A DNA stretch of 51,952 bases from Acidiferrobacterales bacterium (GTDB lineage Bacteria; Pseudomonadota; Gammaproteobacteria; Acidiferrobacterales; SZUA-150), in NCBI GenBank assembly GCA_947258385.1, contig CAMYII010000070.1:1-51952 (forward strand), written 5' to 3'. The translations under genes were made by a program, and so were the position numbers. Below, piece by piece: positions 37,424-46,497 of this stretch. How positions within the stretch are numbered: the first letter of the stretch is position 1; each line of letters opens with the position of its first letter. Below the pieces are notes generated by a model that was not told the origin of the DNA, made no database searches, and saw only the letters and a program-made list of their open reading frames with translations.

Positions 37424-38722
37424 CTATGTGCGGGTCGACGCTCTCTTTTCCTCTTCCGTGTCATCCGCGTAAATCAAGAGCGGGCGTGCGCCTTCGGTAA
37501 TGACATTGGCCTCGATCACGGCCTTTTCGACGTTGTCCATCGAAGGCAGATCATACATGAGATCAAGCAATGCCTGTTCCATAATCGAACGAAGACCGCG
37601 GGCACCGGTCTTGCGCTCCATTGCGCGCTTGGCGACGGCGCCCAGCGCGTCATCTCGTATCTCGATCTCCACCCCTTCCAACTCAAACAGCTTCTGGTAT
37701 TGCTTGACCAGCGCATTCTTGGGCTCCGTCAGGATACGGACCAACGCATCAGTATCGAGCTCATCCAATACCGCGACAATCGGCAGCCGTCCGACAAACT
37801 CTGGTATCAGGCCGTATTTGATCAGATCCTCCGGTTCGACCGTGCGCAGCACTTCGCCAACCCGTTTGGTCTCGGATTTGCTCTTGATATCCGCGCCAAA
37901 GCCGATGCCGCTTTTCTCTGAGCGGTCCTGTATGACCTTCTCCAGGCCCGCGAAGGCGCCGCCACAAATGAAAAGAATGCTGCTGGTATCGACCTGCAGA
38001 AATTCCTGTTGCGGGTGCTTGCGCCCGCCCTGCGGCGGCACCGAGGCCACTGTCCCCTCGATCAGTTTGAGCAGGGCCTGCTGCACGCCCTCCCCGGACA
38101 CGTCCCGGGTGATGGACGGGTTGTCAGACTTGCGCGAGATCTTGTCGATCTCGTCGATATAAACGATGCCTTTCTGCGCCTTCTCGACGTCATAGTCGCA
38201 TTTCTGCAACAGCTTCTGGATGATATTCTCCACATCCTCGCCAACGTAACCGGCCTCGGTCAGGGTCGTGGCGTCGGCAATCGTGAAGGGGACATTGAGC
38301 AGCCTTGCCAGAGTCTCAGCGAGCAGGGTCTTGCCGGAGCCGGTCGGGCCGATCAGCAGGATATTGCTCTTGGACAATTCAACGCCGCTGACCCTGTCCT
38401 GATGATCGATGCGCTTGTAATGGTTGTAGACGGCGACCGAAAGCACCTTCTTGGCGTTGGACTGGCCGATGACGTATTCATCGAGAATCTTGTAGATTTC
38501 CTGGGGCTTGGGAAACTTGCTGCTGGCCTGGGCGGCGCCGTTCTCTTCCTGAACCTCTTCGCGAATAATGTCGTTGCACAGCTCGACACACTCATCGCAC
38601 ACGAACACCGAGGGCCCGGCAATCAGCTTGCGAACCTCATGCTGGCTCTTGCCGCAGAATGAACAGTAGAGCAACTTTTCGCCCTTGCCGTCACCCGTGC
38701 CGTTGTTGTGATCGTCAGTCAT
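37424..38722 (-). CDS. clpX: ATP-dependent Clp protease ATP-binding subunit ClpX
   Basis: Hexameric AAA+ unfoldase delivering substrates to ClpP. 432 residues: N-terminal C4 zinc-binding domain (YCSFCGKSQ and [10 protein letters not shown]), Walker [14 protein letters not shown], Walker [11 protein letters not shown], ClpP-docking IGF-type loop within [10 protein letters not shown], and sensor 2 [18 protein letters not shown] with GAGG upstream. It follows clpP after 136 bases containing its own promoter. Confidence 0.98.
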   Translation of the reverse strand: MTDDHNNGTGDGKGEKLLYCSFCGKSQHEVRKLIAGPSVFVCDECVELCNDIIREEVQEENGAAQASSKFPKPQEIYKILDEYVIGQSNAKKVLSVAVYNHYKRIDHQDRVSGVELSKSNILLIGPTGSGKTLLAETLARLLNVPFTIADATTLTEAGYVGEDVENIIQKLLQKCDYDVEKAQKGIVYIDEIDKISRKSDNPSITRDVSGEGVQQALLKLIEGTVASVPPQGGRKHPQQEFLQVDTSSILFICGGAFAGLEKVIQDRSEKSGIGFGADIKSKSETKRVGEVLRTVEPEDLIKYGLIPEFVGRLPIVAVLDELDTDALVRILTEPKNALVKQYQKLFELEGVEIEIRDDALGAVAKRAMERKTGARGLRSIMEQALLDLMYDLPSMDNVEKAVIEANVITEGARPLLIYADDTEEEKRASTRT

Positions 38723-38760
38723 CCTACAACCTCTTTATTGACCAAAGCCCGATTACTCTA

Positions 38761-38789
38761 AAAATACATCCCTGGGGAACAAATTTCAA
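38761..38789 (-). promoter_or_regulatory. Candidate promoter of clpX
   Basis: Minus strand: TTGAAA (38784-38789), 17-base spacer, TATTTT (38761-38766), about 40 bases before the clpX ATG. The -35 fits well and the -10 is 4/6, so this is a moderate candidate. Confidence 0.45.
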
Positions 38790-38858
38790 ACACCGTTATA
38801 CCTGAATTTATAGCACATTTTGCGAGATGTACAGCCACACGCGCTGTATGCCTACGAT

Positions 38859-39488
38859 TTAAACCCGTTTATCAATCACCTCATCCACGAGCCCGTATTT
38901 CCTGGCCTCGTCGCTGTCCATGAAAAAATCACGCTCGGTATCCTGCTGAATGATTTCCTGCGTCTGACCTGTATGTTTGACCAGGATGGCGTTGAGCCGT
39001 TCCCGCACGCGCAGGATCTCGCGGGCGTGAATATCGACGTCGGTGGCCTGGCCCTGGAAACCGCCCAGGGGCTGATGGATCATCATGCGCGCGTGCGGCA
39101 GGCAGTGGCGCTTTCCGGCCGCGCCGCCGGCCAGCAGCAGGGCACCCATGCTGGCTGCCTGCCCGACGCAGACTGTGCTGACATCCGGTTTGATGAACTG
39201 CATGGTGTCGTAAATGGCTAGCCCTGCCGTGACCGCGCCGCCGGGCGAATTGACATAAAGGTGAATGTCCTTGTCCGGATTTTCCGATTCGAGAAAAAGC
39301 AGTTGTGCCACGATCAGATTGGACATGTGGTCTTCCACCGGCCCGACAAGAAAAACCACACGCTCTTTGAGCATGCGGGAATAAATATCGTAGGCCCGCT
39401 CGCCGCGGCCGGTGGTCTCGATGACCATTGGCACCAGGCCGAGCGCCTGTTCATTTAACCTACCAGGAGTCAGTTCAGGGTTCTGCAT
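38859..39488 (-). CDS. clpP: ATP-dependent Clp protease proteolytic subunit
   Basis: Serine peptidase chamber that pairs with ClpX. 209 residues; the catalytic Ser is in [16 protein letters not shown], His in [11 protein letters not shown] and the Asp in the region [16 protein letters not shown] 39488 is chosen because AAGGA is seven bases upstream; a GTG directly before it (39491) is the alternative. It lies 29 bases after tig and is presumably co-transcribed. Confidence 0.98.
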   Translation of the reverse strand: MQNPELTPGRLNEQALGLVPMVIETTGRGERAYDIYSRMLKERVVFLVGPVEDHMSNLIVAQLLFLESENPDKDIHLYVNSPGGAVTAGLAIYDTMQFIKPDVSTVCVGQAASMGALLLAGGAAGKRHCLPHARMMIHQPLGGFQGQATDVDIHAREILRVRERLNAILVKHTGQTQEIIQQDTERDFFMDSDEARKYGLVDEVIDKRV

Positions 39489-39517
39489 CACGTTTTCCTT
39501 CAGCGAATTTTTGTTAT

Positions 39518-40822
39518 TTACACTTCCCGGCTGCTGTTGGCGAGCTGGATCAGCTCCTGGAAACTCACGGCCTTGTCCTGCACATCGGCCTCTTCCAGCA
39601 TAGCATCAACCACTTGCTCTTCCAGCACGACCGCTTCAATTTCACCCAATCGCCCGGGTTTTTCGTAGTGCCAGCGGACAAACGCAGCCGGGTCCTCATA
39701 ACTGACCGCAAGCTCCTGCACCCGGGCACGGACCTGTTCCGGGTCTGCGTCGATGCCCTTGCTCTTGATAATCTCGGCCAGGATCAGTCCGATCGCGACC
39801 CGCTGTCGCGCCGCCTGCTCGTAGGCCTGCGGTTCGGCCGCCGCACCCTGGACCTGTCCGGTGTTGCGGTCGCGCTGCCTGAGGCGGCTGATTTCCTCCT
39901 CCACAAGGCCCGTGGGGATTTCAAAGTCATTGATTTCCAGCAGCTTCTCGAGTACGCGGTGGCGCAGCAGGCCGCGCTGGCGGAGCTTCGCTTCGCGCTC
40001 GAGGCTGGACTTGACCTCTTCACGGAATGCCTCCAGGCTGCCATTCGCCGTACCCATCTGGCGAATAAAGTCCTCGTTGAGCTCCGGCAATTGCGATTCC
40101 GCAACTTCCCTCACTTTGACTGCAAATTTGGCATTCTTTCCCGCGAGCTCGCTGGCCTGGTACTCCTTGGGAAAGCTGACATCAAGGGTTCGCTCCTCAC
40201 CGGGCTTGACGCCCAACAGCCCCTGTTCAAAGTCCTTGAGCAAGGTACTCGCACCGAGCACCACCTGAAAGCCCTCGGCCTTGCCACCCTCGAACTCCTC
40301 GCCATCTATGGTGCCGGTAAAGTCCAAGGTGACGCGGTCATCCGCGCGTGCCTCGCGTTCTACCGCGCTCCATGACACGCGCTGCTTGCGCATGGTCTCG
40401 ATGGTACTGTCGATATCCTCATCCGACACCGTACAGACGGGGCGCTCAATTCCCTTCCCTGCCAGGTCCAGATGTGGAATGTCGGGATAGACATCGAACT
40501 CCGCGATATATTCGAGGGCCTTACCGCGCTCGAGCGACTTGGGCTCGATCTTGGGGCCGCTGGCCGGATGCAGGCTTTCCTTTCCGAGCGCCTGGCGGTA
40601 ACTGGATTGAATCAGCTCACCGCTGACTTCCTGCATCACCCGCCCGCCATACTGGGCCTCGACCACTTTCATCGGCACCTTGCCCGGCCGGAACCCCGGC
40701 ATCTTGAGCTGGCCCGATAGTTGCTGCAGGCGCTTGGCGATGGCGTGTTCCAGCTCATCAGCCGGCACCGTCACCGTCATGCGACGGGCGATGGGGCTGG
40801 TCGATTCGACAGAGACTTGCAT
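39518..40822 (-). CDS. tig: Trigger factor
   Basis: Ribosome-bound chaperone and prolyl isomerase. 434 residues: N-terminal ribosome-binding domain with the signature loop [21 protein letters not shown]-like domain (about 150-245; [20 protein letters not shown]), then the helical substrate-binding C-terminal domain. ATG with GAGAGG upstream. First gene of tig-clpP-clpX. A 7-bp hairpin TCCTAAT/ATTAGGA (40837-40858) sits in its leader. Confidence 0.98.
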   Translation of the reverse strand: MQVSVESTSPIARRMTVTVPADELEHAIAKRLQQLSGQLKMPGFRPGKVPMKVVEAQYGGRVMQEVSGELIQSSYRQALGKESLHPASGPKIEPKSLERGKALEYIAEFDVYPDIPHLDLAGKGIERPVCTVSDEDIDSTIETMRKQRVSWSAVEREARADDRVTLDFTGTIDGEEFEGGKAEGFQVVLGASTLLKDFEQGLLGVKPGEERTLDVSFPKEYQASELAGKNAKFAVKVREVAESQLPELNEDFIRQMGTANGSLEAFREEVKSSLEREAKLRQRGLLRHRVLEKLLEINDFEIPTGLVEEEISRLRQRDRNTGQVQGAAAEPQAYEQAARQRVAIGLILAEIIKSKGIDADPEQVRARVQELAVSYEDPAAFVRWHYEKPGRLGEIEAVVLEEQVVDAMLEEADVQDKAVSFQELIQLANSSREV

Positions 40823-40883
40823 CTAATACCTCTCTATCCTAATGTTCCCGAATTAGGACAATTGACTGGTTAAACCGCTCGGA

Positions 40884-40912
40884 ATAATACCGGTTCACAC
40901 TCGGCAGGCCAA
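40884..40912 (-). promoter_or_regulatory. Candidate promoter of tig
   Basis: Minus strand: TTGGCC (40907-40912), 17-base spacer, TATTAT (40884-40889), about 60 bases before the tig ATG. It lies after the tRNA-Leu 3' end, so tig need not depend on read-through from the tRNA operon. Confidence 0.5.
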
Positions 40913-40937
40913 GGATCCCCCGCGGTCTACAAGGGTT

Positions 40938-41022
40938 TGGTGCGAATGGGGAGAGTCGAACTCCCACGGGTTTCCCCACTGGATCCTAAATCCAGCGCGT
41001 CTACCAGTTCCGCCACATTCGC
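40938..41022 (-). tRNA. tRNA-Leu (UAG)
   Basis: 85 bases with encoded CCA and a class II variable arm (TGGGGAAACCCGT). Acceptor GCGAATG/CATTCGC; anticodon stem CTGGA/TCCAG around loop TTTAGGA gives anticodon UAG. Confidence 0.97.
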
Positions 41023-41134
41023 AAAATTGCTATTTATTGTGCCATATCGCGGTGCACGATAGGACAACCGGAGGGCGGCCACGCGGCTGCAACGCGGCTT
41101 GGGGGCATGTCGGGTCTACCCCTCGTTGCGGGAA

Positions 41135-41210
41135 TGGTGGGCCGTGTAGGGATCGAACCTACGACCCGCGGATTAAGAGTCCGCTGCTCTACCAACTGAG
41201 CTAACGGCCC
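41135..41210 (-). tRNA. tRNA-Lys (CUU)
   Basis: 76 bases with encoded CCA. Acceptor GGGCCGT/ACGGCCC; anticodon stem GCGGA/TCCGC, loop CTCTTAA, anticodon CUU. A UUU-reading tRNA-Lys would be expected elsewhere. Confidence 0.96.
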
Positions 41211-41219
41211 GCAAAAACA

Positions 41220-41297
41220 TGGGGTGAGCGATGGGATTCGAACCCACGACAACCGGAATCACAATCCGGGACTCTAACCAACTGAGCTACGCTCACC
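41220..41297 (-). tRNA. tRNA-His (GUG)
   Basis: 78 bases with encoded CCA and the diagnostic extra 5' base G-1 pairing with C73 (GGTGAGCG/CGCTCACC). Anticodon stem CCGGA/TCCGG, loop TTGTGAT, anticodon GUG. Confidence 0.97.
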
Positions 41298-41362
41298 ATT
41301 GAAAGAACAAATTATACCTGCCTTCGCTATGGCTGTGCCACAGGGAAGCACAGCGAAAAAAA

Positions 41363-41785
41363 TGGCGCGCCCGACAGGACTCGAACCTGTAGCCTACGGC
41401 TTAGCTTGCCACGACAGCTTTCGCTGCCCCGTCACGACAGTGAGCGGGTTCGTGGTCTGGACTATATCTTCACCCTCTCAGGTGGGGCACGTATAGTCTC
41501 TACGGATCCCGGAGACGATTGCGACGGCGCAAGGCCGTCGGTGCTCGACGTGGACCGGCCCTACCCCCGGGAACCTCGCCCGGGCCTTCGGGCCCGACCC
41601 GGCCGCTCGGCCTGCCAGGCCGGCGAGCGCCGGTTTCCTCGGTATTACCATCGCCGTGACGCGTTAAGGCTCCACCGATACAGTGCCCTTCACTCTGGCG
41701 GTTCCGTTTCCCGCCGGAGGCTCCTGTTGTGCGGCAATGCCGCCTGCCTAAAGGCCGTTGCTCTATCCGATTGAGCTACGGGCGC
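41363..41785 (-). tRNA. tRNA-Arg (UCU) interrupted by a group I intron
   Basis: Exon 1 is 41785-41751 (35 bases, ending ACGGCCTT), exon 2 is 41404-41363 (42 bases, starting CTAAGCCGT and ending with encoded CCA). Joined they form a complete 77-base cloverleaf: acceptor GCGCCCG/CGGGCGC, anticodon stem ACGGC/GCCGT, loop CTTCTAA, anticodon UCU. The 346-base insert lies after U34, the same position as the intron of plastid and cyanobacterial tRNA-Leu(UAA). The 5' exon ends in U and the intron in G, as group I splicing requires. Without splicing this tRNA cannot work. It sits between tRNA-Pro and tRNA-His in one operon. Confidence 0.93.
41405..41750 (-). ncRNA. Group I intron (IC3-like) in tRNA-Arg
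   Basis: The catalytic core is readable on the minus strand: AGAGACTATACG (41490-41501) is the R/P7 element and AAGATATAGTCC (41459-41470) the S/P7' element; GACTATA (41492-41498) pairs perfectly with TATAGTC (41460-41466) as P7. CCCACCTGAG-like P3/P8 sequence lies between, and a GAAA-capped hairpin CAGCGAAAGCTG (41415-41426) fits P9. The core closely resembles the Azoarcus tRNA-Ile intron. The terminal G is at 41405. No homing endonuclease ORF was found. I did not resolve the P1 guide pairing. Confidence 0.92.
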
Positions 41786-41801
41786 AATTCAACGTTCAAT
41801 C

Positions 41802-41878
41802 TGGTCGGGGTAGAGGGATTTGAACCCCCGACTCCCTGCTCCCAAAGCAGGTGCGCTACCAGGCTGCGCCATACCCCG
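41802..41878 (-). tRNA. tRNA-Pro (UGG)
   Basis: 77 bases with encoded CCA. Acceptor CGGGGTA/TACCCCG; anticodon stem CCTGC/GCAGG, loop TTTGGGA, anticodon UGG. First gene of the five-tRNA operon Pro-Arg-His-Lys-Leu that precedes tig. Confidence 0.97.
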
Positions 41879-41933
41879 AATTACCCGAGTAGACTCCCTC
41901 AGGAAGATGACTGACTCCGCGTAAACCGCGGAG

Positions 41934-41962
41934 ATAGTACGTACAGCCGTCGCCAGCGTCAA
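41934..41962 (-). promoter_or_regulatory. Sigma-70 promoter of the tRNA operon
   Basis: Minus strand: TTGACG (41957-41962), 17-base spacer, TACTAT (41934-41939), about 55 bases before tRNA-Pro. Immediately after the -10 comes a 7-bp hairpin CTCCGCG-GTTTA-CGCGGAG (41915-41933) in the leader. Hexamers and spacing equal those of the mltD promoter. Confidence 0.65.
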
Positions 41963-42043
41963 TGCCGGGCGATGCGGGCTTGGCGTCGCGCGTCGCGCAT
42001 GCGATCATCGGCGGCCGGCAAGGCGGACGATTCTGGCAACACC

Positions 42044-42898
42044 ATGAGCGCTACCCTGATTGACGGCAAAAAACTCGCGGCCGAGCTGCGTGCCGAGATC
42101 CAGCAGCGCGTCCGCGACCGCCTGGCGGCGGGCAAGCGCGAGCCCGGTCTGGCTGTCATCATGGTCGGCCAAGACCATGCCTCTCAGATCTATGTGCGCA
42201 ACAAGCGCCGGGGCTGCGAAGAAGTCGGCATCCGATCGTTTTCCTACGACCTGCCCGCCGACACGCCGGAGGCAGCGCTGCTGACACTCATTGACGACCT
42301 GAACGCCCGCGGTGATGTCGACGGAATCCTTGTTCAGCTCCCGCTGCCGGAACACATCGATCCGCAGACGGTGTTGGAACGCATGCATCCGGACAAGGAC
42401 GTGGACGGGTTTCACCCCTACAACATCGGCCGCCTGGCGGTGCGGATGCCGGTCTTGCGACCCTGCACGCCGCGCGGCGTCATGCGTCTGCTGGAGAGCA
42501 CAGGCGCGCCGATCCGCGGGCAGGATGCCGTCATCATCGGCGCATCCAATATTGTCGGCCGGCCGATGTCGCTCGAACTGCTGCTGGCCGGCTGTACCGT
42601 TACCATCTGTCATCGCTTCACCAAGGACATCTCCGCGCCCATTCGCAACGCCGACATACTGGTGGCAGCGGCAGGCAAGCCCGGTTTGATCAGGGGGCAG
42701 TGGATCAAACCCGGCGCCATTGTCATCGACGTAGGGATGAATCGGCGCAAGGACGGCACCCTCGTGGGGGATGTCGAATTCGATCAGGCGAAGAAACGGG
42801 CGGGCTGGATTACGCCGGTGCCGGGGGGAGTCGGACCAATGACGGTGGCGACCCTGTTGTTGAATACCCTGGAGGCGGCCGAACAACTCCATGACTAG
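42044..42898 (+). CDS. folD: Methylenetetrahydrofolate dehydrogenase/cyclohydrolase
   Basis: Bifunctional enzyme of one-carbon metabolism (5,10-methylene-THF to 10-formyl-THF, NADP-linked). 284 residues: [14 protein letters not shown] contains the catalytic Lys, [15 protein letters not shown] and [14 protein letters not shown] the substrate site, [16 protein letters not shown] the nucleotide loop, and [16 protein letters not shown] the C-terminal signature. I start at ATG 42044 ([16 protein letters not shown]); the frame is open to 41972. Divergent from the tRNA operon. Confidence 0.97.
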   Translation: MSATLIDGKKLAAELRAEIQQRVRDRLAAGKREPGLAVIMVGQDHASQIYVRNKRRGCEEVGIRSFSYDLPADTPEAALLTLIDDLNARGDVDGILVQLPLPEHIDPQTVLERMHPDKDVDGFHPYNIGRLAVRMPVLRPCTPRGVMRLLESTGAPIRGQDAVIIGASNIVGRPMSLELLLAGCTVTICHRFTKDISAPIRNADILVAAAGKPGLIRGQWIKPGAIVIDVGMNRRKDGTLVGDVEFDQAKKRAGWITPVPGGVGPMTVATLLLNTLEAAEQLHD

Positions 42899-42980
42899 CG
42901 GTGAGTCCGCCGCCGTTCGCCCCGCACCACGGCAACACGATCGTGACGCGGCTGCCCCGGCAGCGAGACGGCGAATTAGC

Positions 42981-43494
42981 AGGATGTTGAAAAACACCCT
43001 GCCAAGCGCCGGTCGCTGTCGGCGTCCTTGCCTCCCGCGACACTTCCCACGTCCATGTGGGTCGCAAGAATGCGCCGCATTGAAAATTAAACACGCAAAT
43101 GTTTGATTTTCGGAGCAAGCCGCGGTGTGCGACGGACAAGGAAGTCCTAGTGCCGCGGAGGCCAGGGATGGCCGAGAGCGGCCGACGGACAAGGAAGTCC
43201 TAGTGCCGCGGAGGCCAGGGATGGCCGAGGACAAGGAAGTCCTAGTGCCGCGAAGGCCAGGGATGGCCGAGAGCGGCCGACGGGCAGGGAAGTCCTAGTG
43301 CCGCGAAGGCCAGGGATGGCCGAGAGCGGCCGACGGGCAAGGAAGTCCTAGTGCCGCGAAGGCCAGGGACGACGCCCCAGGGATGGGCTAGTGTCGCGGG
43401 CGCACGGATGCGCAGGAGCGACCGACGCCCCAGGGATGGGCTAGTGTCGCGGGCGCACGGATGCGCAGGAGCGACCGGACTTTTTCAACATCCT
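42981..43494. mobile_element. TIR-bounded non-coding element (MITE-like) between folD and rhomboid gene
   Basis: 514 bases flanked by perfect 14-bp inverted repeats: AGGATGTTGAAAAA at 42981-42994 and TTTTTCAACATCCT at 43481-43494; the motif CCGGTCGCT recurs just inside both ends. It contains no plausible gene. The interior holds a hairpin CCCAC-GTCCAT-GTGGG (43046-43061), an imperfect AT-rich palindrome near 43080-43111, and the covarying 53-bp tandem array at 43131-43476. No clear target-site duplication. This is the content of the 638-base gap 42899-43536. Confidence 0.75.
43131..43476. repeat. Seven 53-bp tandem units, two covarying hairpin types
   Basis: Five A-type units (43131-43183, 43184-43228 with an 11-base loss, 43229-43278, 43279-43331, 43332-43370 truncated) and two identical B-type units (43371-43423, 43424-43476). 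Each full unit folds into a small hairpin plus a two-tiered one. A: GGAC/GTCC, outer GCCGC/GCGGC, inner GGCC/GGCC with loop AGGGAT. B: GCCC/GGGC, outer GTCGC/GCGAC, inner GCGC/GCGC with loop ACGGAT. Stems differ but stay paired. Confidence 0.9.
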
Positions 43495-43523
43495 TTGACA
43501 CGACCGGATTTCCGCGCGATACG
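43495..43523 (+). promoter_or_regulatory. Possible promoter of the rhomboid gene at the element edge
   Basis: TTGACA (43495-43500) begins one base after the right inverted repeat ends; 17 bases later is GATACG (43518-43523), a poor -10. The rhomboid ATG at 43537 has no Shine-Dalgarno, so a very short leader is possible. Confidence 0.3.
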
Positions 43524-43536
43524 CTAAACTGACCCA

Positions 43537-44241
43537 ATGATTCCCATACGTGACGATAACCCCGCAGCAAAGCCACCGCTGATTACCGTTATTTTCATCG
43601 CGCTTTGTTCACTGGTGTTTCTCTGGCAGCAGACCCTCACACAGGATGCGCAGGAAATCGTGGTCATGACCATGGGCGCGATTCCTGCAGTCCTCATCGG
43701 CGGTATGTCCCTCCCGGCCGAGCTTCAGCAACTGCCCGCGCTGGCAACAATCTTCACCTCGATGTTCCTGCATGGCGGCTGGATGCACCTGCTCGGTAAC
43801 ATGCTATATCTGTGGATCTTTGGCAATAACATCGAAGACGCCATGGGACACACGCGGTTCATTGTCTTTTATTTGTTATGCGGGGTCATCGCGGTATTTA
43901 CCCATGCGCTGCCCAACGCGGATTCGGCGATTCCCATGATCGGCGCCAGCGGTGCGATCTCGGGCGTGCTGGGGGGCTACCTGCTGCTCTACCCCCACGC
44001 GCGCGTGCTCGTGCTGATCTGGCTGGGGTTTTTCATCACCACGGTCCGTCTACCCGCTGTGATCGTGCTGGGGCTTTGGTTCGGTTTCCAGCTGTTGAGC
44101 TCCGCGATCGCCGACTCACAGACCGGCGGCGTGGCATGGGGGGCGCACATCGGCGGCTTCGTCGCGGGGCTGACCCTGATCGGAATCTTCAAGCGAAAAG
44201 GCGTGCGCCTGTTCGCCCCGGCAAGGCGCGACAGAACCTAG
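43537..44241 (+). CDS. Rhomboid family intramembrane serine protease
   Basis: 234 residues with six or seven membrane segments. The catalytic Ser lies in GASGAISGVLGGYLLLYP and the His in WGAHIGGFVAGL; the preceding loop HGGWMHLLGNMLYLWIFGNN is the family's L1/TM2 signature (HxxxHLxxN-like). A long N-terminal part (PIRDDNPAAKPPLITV) is typical of bacterial proteobacterial rhomboids. Substrates unknown. ATG start without a visible Shine-Dalgarno, 43 bases after the repeat element. Confidence 0.92.
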   Translation: MIPIRDDNPAAKPPLITVIFIALCSLVFLWQQTLTQDAQEIVVMTMGAIPAVLIGGMSLPAELQQLPALATIFTSMFLHGGWMHLLGNMLYLWIFGNNIEDAMGHTRFIVFYLLCGVIAVFTHALPNADSAIPMIGASGAISGVLGGYLLLYPHARVLVLIWLGFFITTVRLPAVIVLGLWFGFQLLSSAIADSQTGGVAWGAHIGGFVAGLTLIGIFKRKGVRLFAPARRDRT

Positions 44242-44330
44242 CCGCCCTGGCCGGGATCAGACTAACCGTTAGAGGTCAGTGGGCCAAACCGCGCGCGGCC
44301 AAGGCCGCGTGCCGGTGGCAAGGATCGTAT

Positions 44331-44966
44331 TCAGCCAACGCGCGTTTTGATCCCCTGCCTGGGCAACTGCCGGGGGGTATGCACGGACAGCCTGGCGGAT
44401 CTGGCAATGAGACTGGTAATCTCGGCGAGCATATAAGAAGCAATCAGGGCACCAATGGCTATCAGGATGCCGGTAAGCATGAACTGAATACCCCCGATAA
44501 AGCTGGCCTCCAGCATAGCCGGAAAAAAAGCGGTCAATGGGCCGAGGATGGTGCCAATGTTCTTGCTGGTAAACCACACATAAATCCCCCCGCCGATGGC
44601 AATAAGCCCGATAAAGCTCGAATAGGCCTCACCAAGCATTCGCAGTAACACCGCGCCCAGCGGCAGCATATAAATATCACCAACGCTCATGACCTGCAGG
44701 TCTTCGATGTCCTGGGCCCGAATCAACAACACATGGGTCACGGCATAAATTGCCACGATAAAGAACAGCTGGAATAAAATGCCCCCCATGATGGCACTGG
44801 TGGTAGGCAACTCAAATATGGCCTTGCCTGCATTGAAAAACGACGCAAGGCTGCCGAGAATGATCAGGGCCGCAAACACGCGAAGCATCATACTGGTCGC
44901 CTTGCACACAAATGGTCCCTGGGCCAGAAGCCGGAGTAGCGGCCGCATGAAAAAGTAATTTTCCAA
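44331..44966 (-). CDS. Hypothetical integral membrane protein
   Basis: 211 residues with about four strongly hydrophobic segments (about 27-48, 58-78, 112-132, 158-185) and a cytoplasmic-looking stretch IRAQDIEDLQVM between the second and third. The tail is basic (SARLSVHTPRQLPRQGIKTR). No domain recognised. Start uncertain: two ATGs at the N-terminus (positions 1 and 7). It is convergent with the rhomboid gene and divergent from thyA. Confidence 0.72.
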   Translation of the reverse strand: MENYFFMRPLLRLLAQGPFVCKATSMMLRVFAALIILGSLASFFNAGKAIFELPTTSAIMGGILFQLFFIVAIYAVTHVLLIRAQDIEDLQVMSVGDIYMLPLGAVLLRMLGEAYSSFIGLIAIGGGIYVWFTSKNIGTILGPLTAFFPAMLEASFIGGIQFMLTGILIAIGALIASYMLAEITSLIARSARLSVHTPRQLPRQGIKTRVG

Positions 44967-45143
44967 GGCAAGTTCTCCTCCCGCCAGCCTTTCAACCAGA
45001 CCTGCTGCGGCGAATGGGGCAAGCGGATATACTATATGTCCAAGTCGGACGGGATCATGTCAAAAGATCCTATATCTCCGATTGTAACCGAATTATGACA
45101 TCCATCTAACGGCTCGGACGACCATTTGTCGGGAAAAAGCGAC

Positions 45144-45938
45144 ATGCAACAATATCTTGACCTAATGCACCATATCCTGGAACACGGGATTGAAAAAAAA
45201 GATCGCACAGGCACCGGCACCCTGAGCACGTTTGGGTACCAGACGCGGTTTGACCTCCAACAGGGTTTCCCCGCGTTGACAACTAAGAAACTCCATATGA
45301 AGTCGATTATTCATGAGTTGTTATGGTTTTTGAGCGGCAACACCAATATCGGTTATCTGCGGGACAACGGCGTGAGGATCTGGGATGAGTGGGCCGATGA
45401 AAACGGCGAGTTGGGACCCGTCTATGGCGCTCAATGGCGCGCCTGGCCGGCCCCGGGAGGCGGCCACATCGATCAGATCAGCCAGATACTGGCGCAGTTG
45501 AAGCGCGACCCAGATTCGAGGCGTATCATCGTCAGCGCCTGGAATGCTGCCGAGATCGATAACATGGCGCTTCCACCCTGCCATGTTTTCTTCCAGTTCT
45601 ATGTCGCTAACGGGAAGCTTTCCTGCCAGCTCTATCAGCGAAGCGCAGATGTCTTCCTGGGCGTACCATTCAATATCGCGTCCTACGCCTTGCTGACAAT
45701 GATGGTGGCCCAGGTCAGCAACCTGACGCCGGGAGAGTTCATCCATACACTCGGCGATGCCCATCTCTACCTGAACCATCTAGAACAAGCCAAGACGCAG
45801 CTCAAACGCACGCCGAAGCCCCTGCCCGTCATGCGACTCAATCCGGACGTCACCTCCGTATTTGATTTCACTTACGACGACTTCGAGCTTCTGAATTATG
45901 ACCCTTACCCAAGCATTAAGGCCGCGGTTGCGGTGTAG
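45144..45938 (+). CDS. thyA: Thymidylate synthase
   Basis: Makes dTMP from dUMP with methylene-THF, the product of the FolD/GlyA pool. 264 residues, exactly the E. coli length. [19 protein letters not shown], the catalytic Cys in [13 protein letters not shown], the dUMP-binding [18 protein letters not shown] and the C-terminal IKAAVAV are all intact. ATG 45144 is preferred to a TTG at 45126. It is followed after 55 bases by folA, whose product regenerates the dihydrofolate formed here. Confidence 0.98.
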   Translation: MQQYLDLMHHILEHGIEKKDRTGTGTLSTFGYQTRFDLQQGFPALTTKKLHMKSIIHELLWFLSGNTNIGYLRDNGVRIWDEWADENGELGPVYGAQWRAWPAPGGGHIDQISQILAQLKRDPDSRRIIVSAWNAAEIDNMALPPCHVFFQFYVANGKLSCQLYQRSADVFLGVPFNIASYALLTMMVAQVSNLTPGEFIHTLGDAHLYLNHLEQAKTQLKRTPKPLPVMRLNPDVTSVFDFTYDDFELLNYDPYPSIKAAVAV

Positions 45939-45993
45939 GCGCAGCGGTCTGCTGACCACTTGAACTTGAAATAGAATATCGGCATTCGAACCC

Positions 45994-46497
45994 ATGCCAC
46001 TTATTTCCATCATCGCCGCCGTGGCGGAGAACCGGGCCATTGGAATTCATAACAGGCTCCCGTGGCACCTGCCCGCCGATTTGAAATACTTTCGAAACAA
46101 AACCCTTGGTCATCATGTGATCATGGGACGAAAGAACTACCAATCGATTGGCAAACCCCTGCCGCAGCGTACGAATATCGTGGTCAGTCGTGACCCTGGG
46201 TTCGACGCGCCCGGTTGCGTGGTTGTGAATTCCATTGACGCCGCCCTGGCGGCCGCACACGGGGATCCAGAGGTGTTTATCATAGGTGGGGCTGGAATTT
46301 ATGCCCAGAGCCTACCCTTTGCTGACCGCCTGTATCTGACGCTGGTGCACTACAGCTTCGAGGGGGACACCTATTTTCCCGAGCTCGAGTGGGCGCAGTG
46401 GAAAGAAATCAGCAAGGAATTTCACGAACCTGACGAGCGCAACCCGTATCCCTATTCCTTTGTCGTGCTCGACAGGAGCCGAAGACAATCCACTTAA
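45994..46497 (+). CDS. folA: Dihydrofolate reductase
   Basis: NADPH-dependent reduction of dihydrofolate; target of trimethoprim-type antifolates. 167 residues with the acidic active site in NRLPWHLPADLKYFR, the cofactor loop GHHVIMGRKNYQSIGKPLP, and EVFIIGGAGIYAQSLP. No strong Shine-Dalgarno precedes the ATG, suggesting coupling with thyA. The TAA stop lies inside the TTAA end of the MITE-like element at 46494-46761. Confidence 0.97.
   Translation: MPLISIIAAVAENRAIGIHNRLPWHLPADLKYFRNKTLGHHVIMGRKNYQSIGKPLPQRTNIVVSRDPGFDAPGCVVVNSIDAALAAAHGDPEVFIIGGAGIYAQSLPFADRLYLTLVHYSFEGDTYFPELEWAQWKEISKEFHEPDERNPYPYSFVVLDRSRRQST

Noticed and set aside
41406-41774. A 122-codon ORF inside the group I intron
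   Set aside because: It lies on the strand opposite the intron, crosses the exon boundary and shows no LAGLIDADG, HNH or GIY-YIG motif.
43131-43476. Regular repeats resembling a CRISPR array
   Set aside because: Units are directly adjacent with no unique spacers, vary in sequence and are self-complementary along their whole length; no cas genes nearby.
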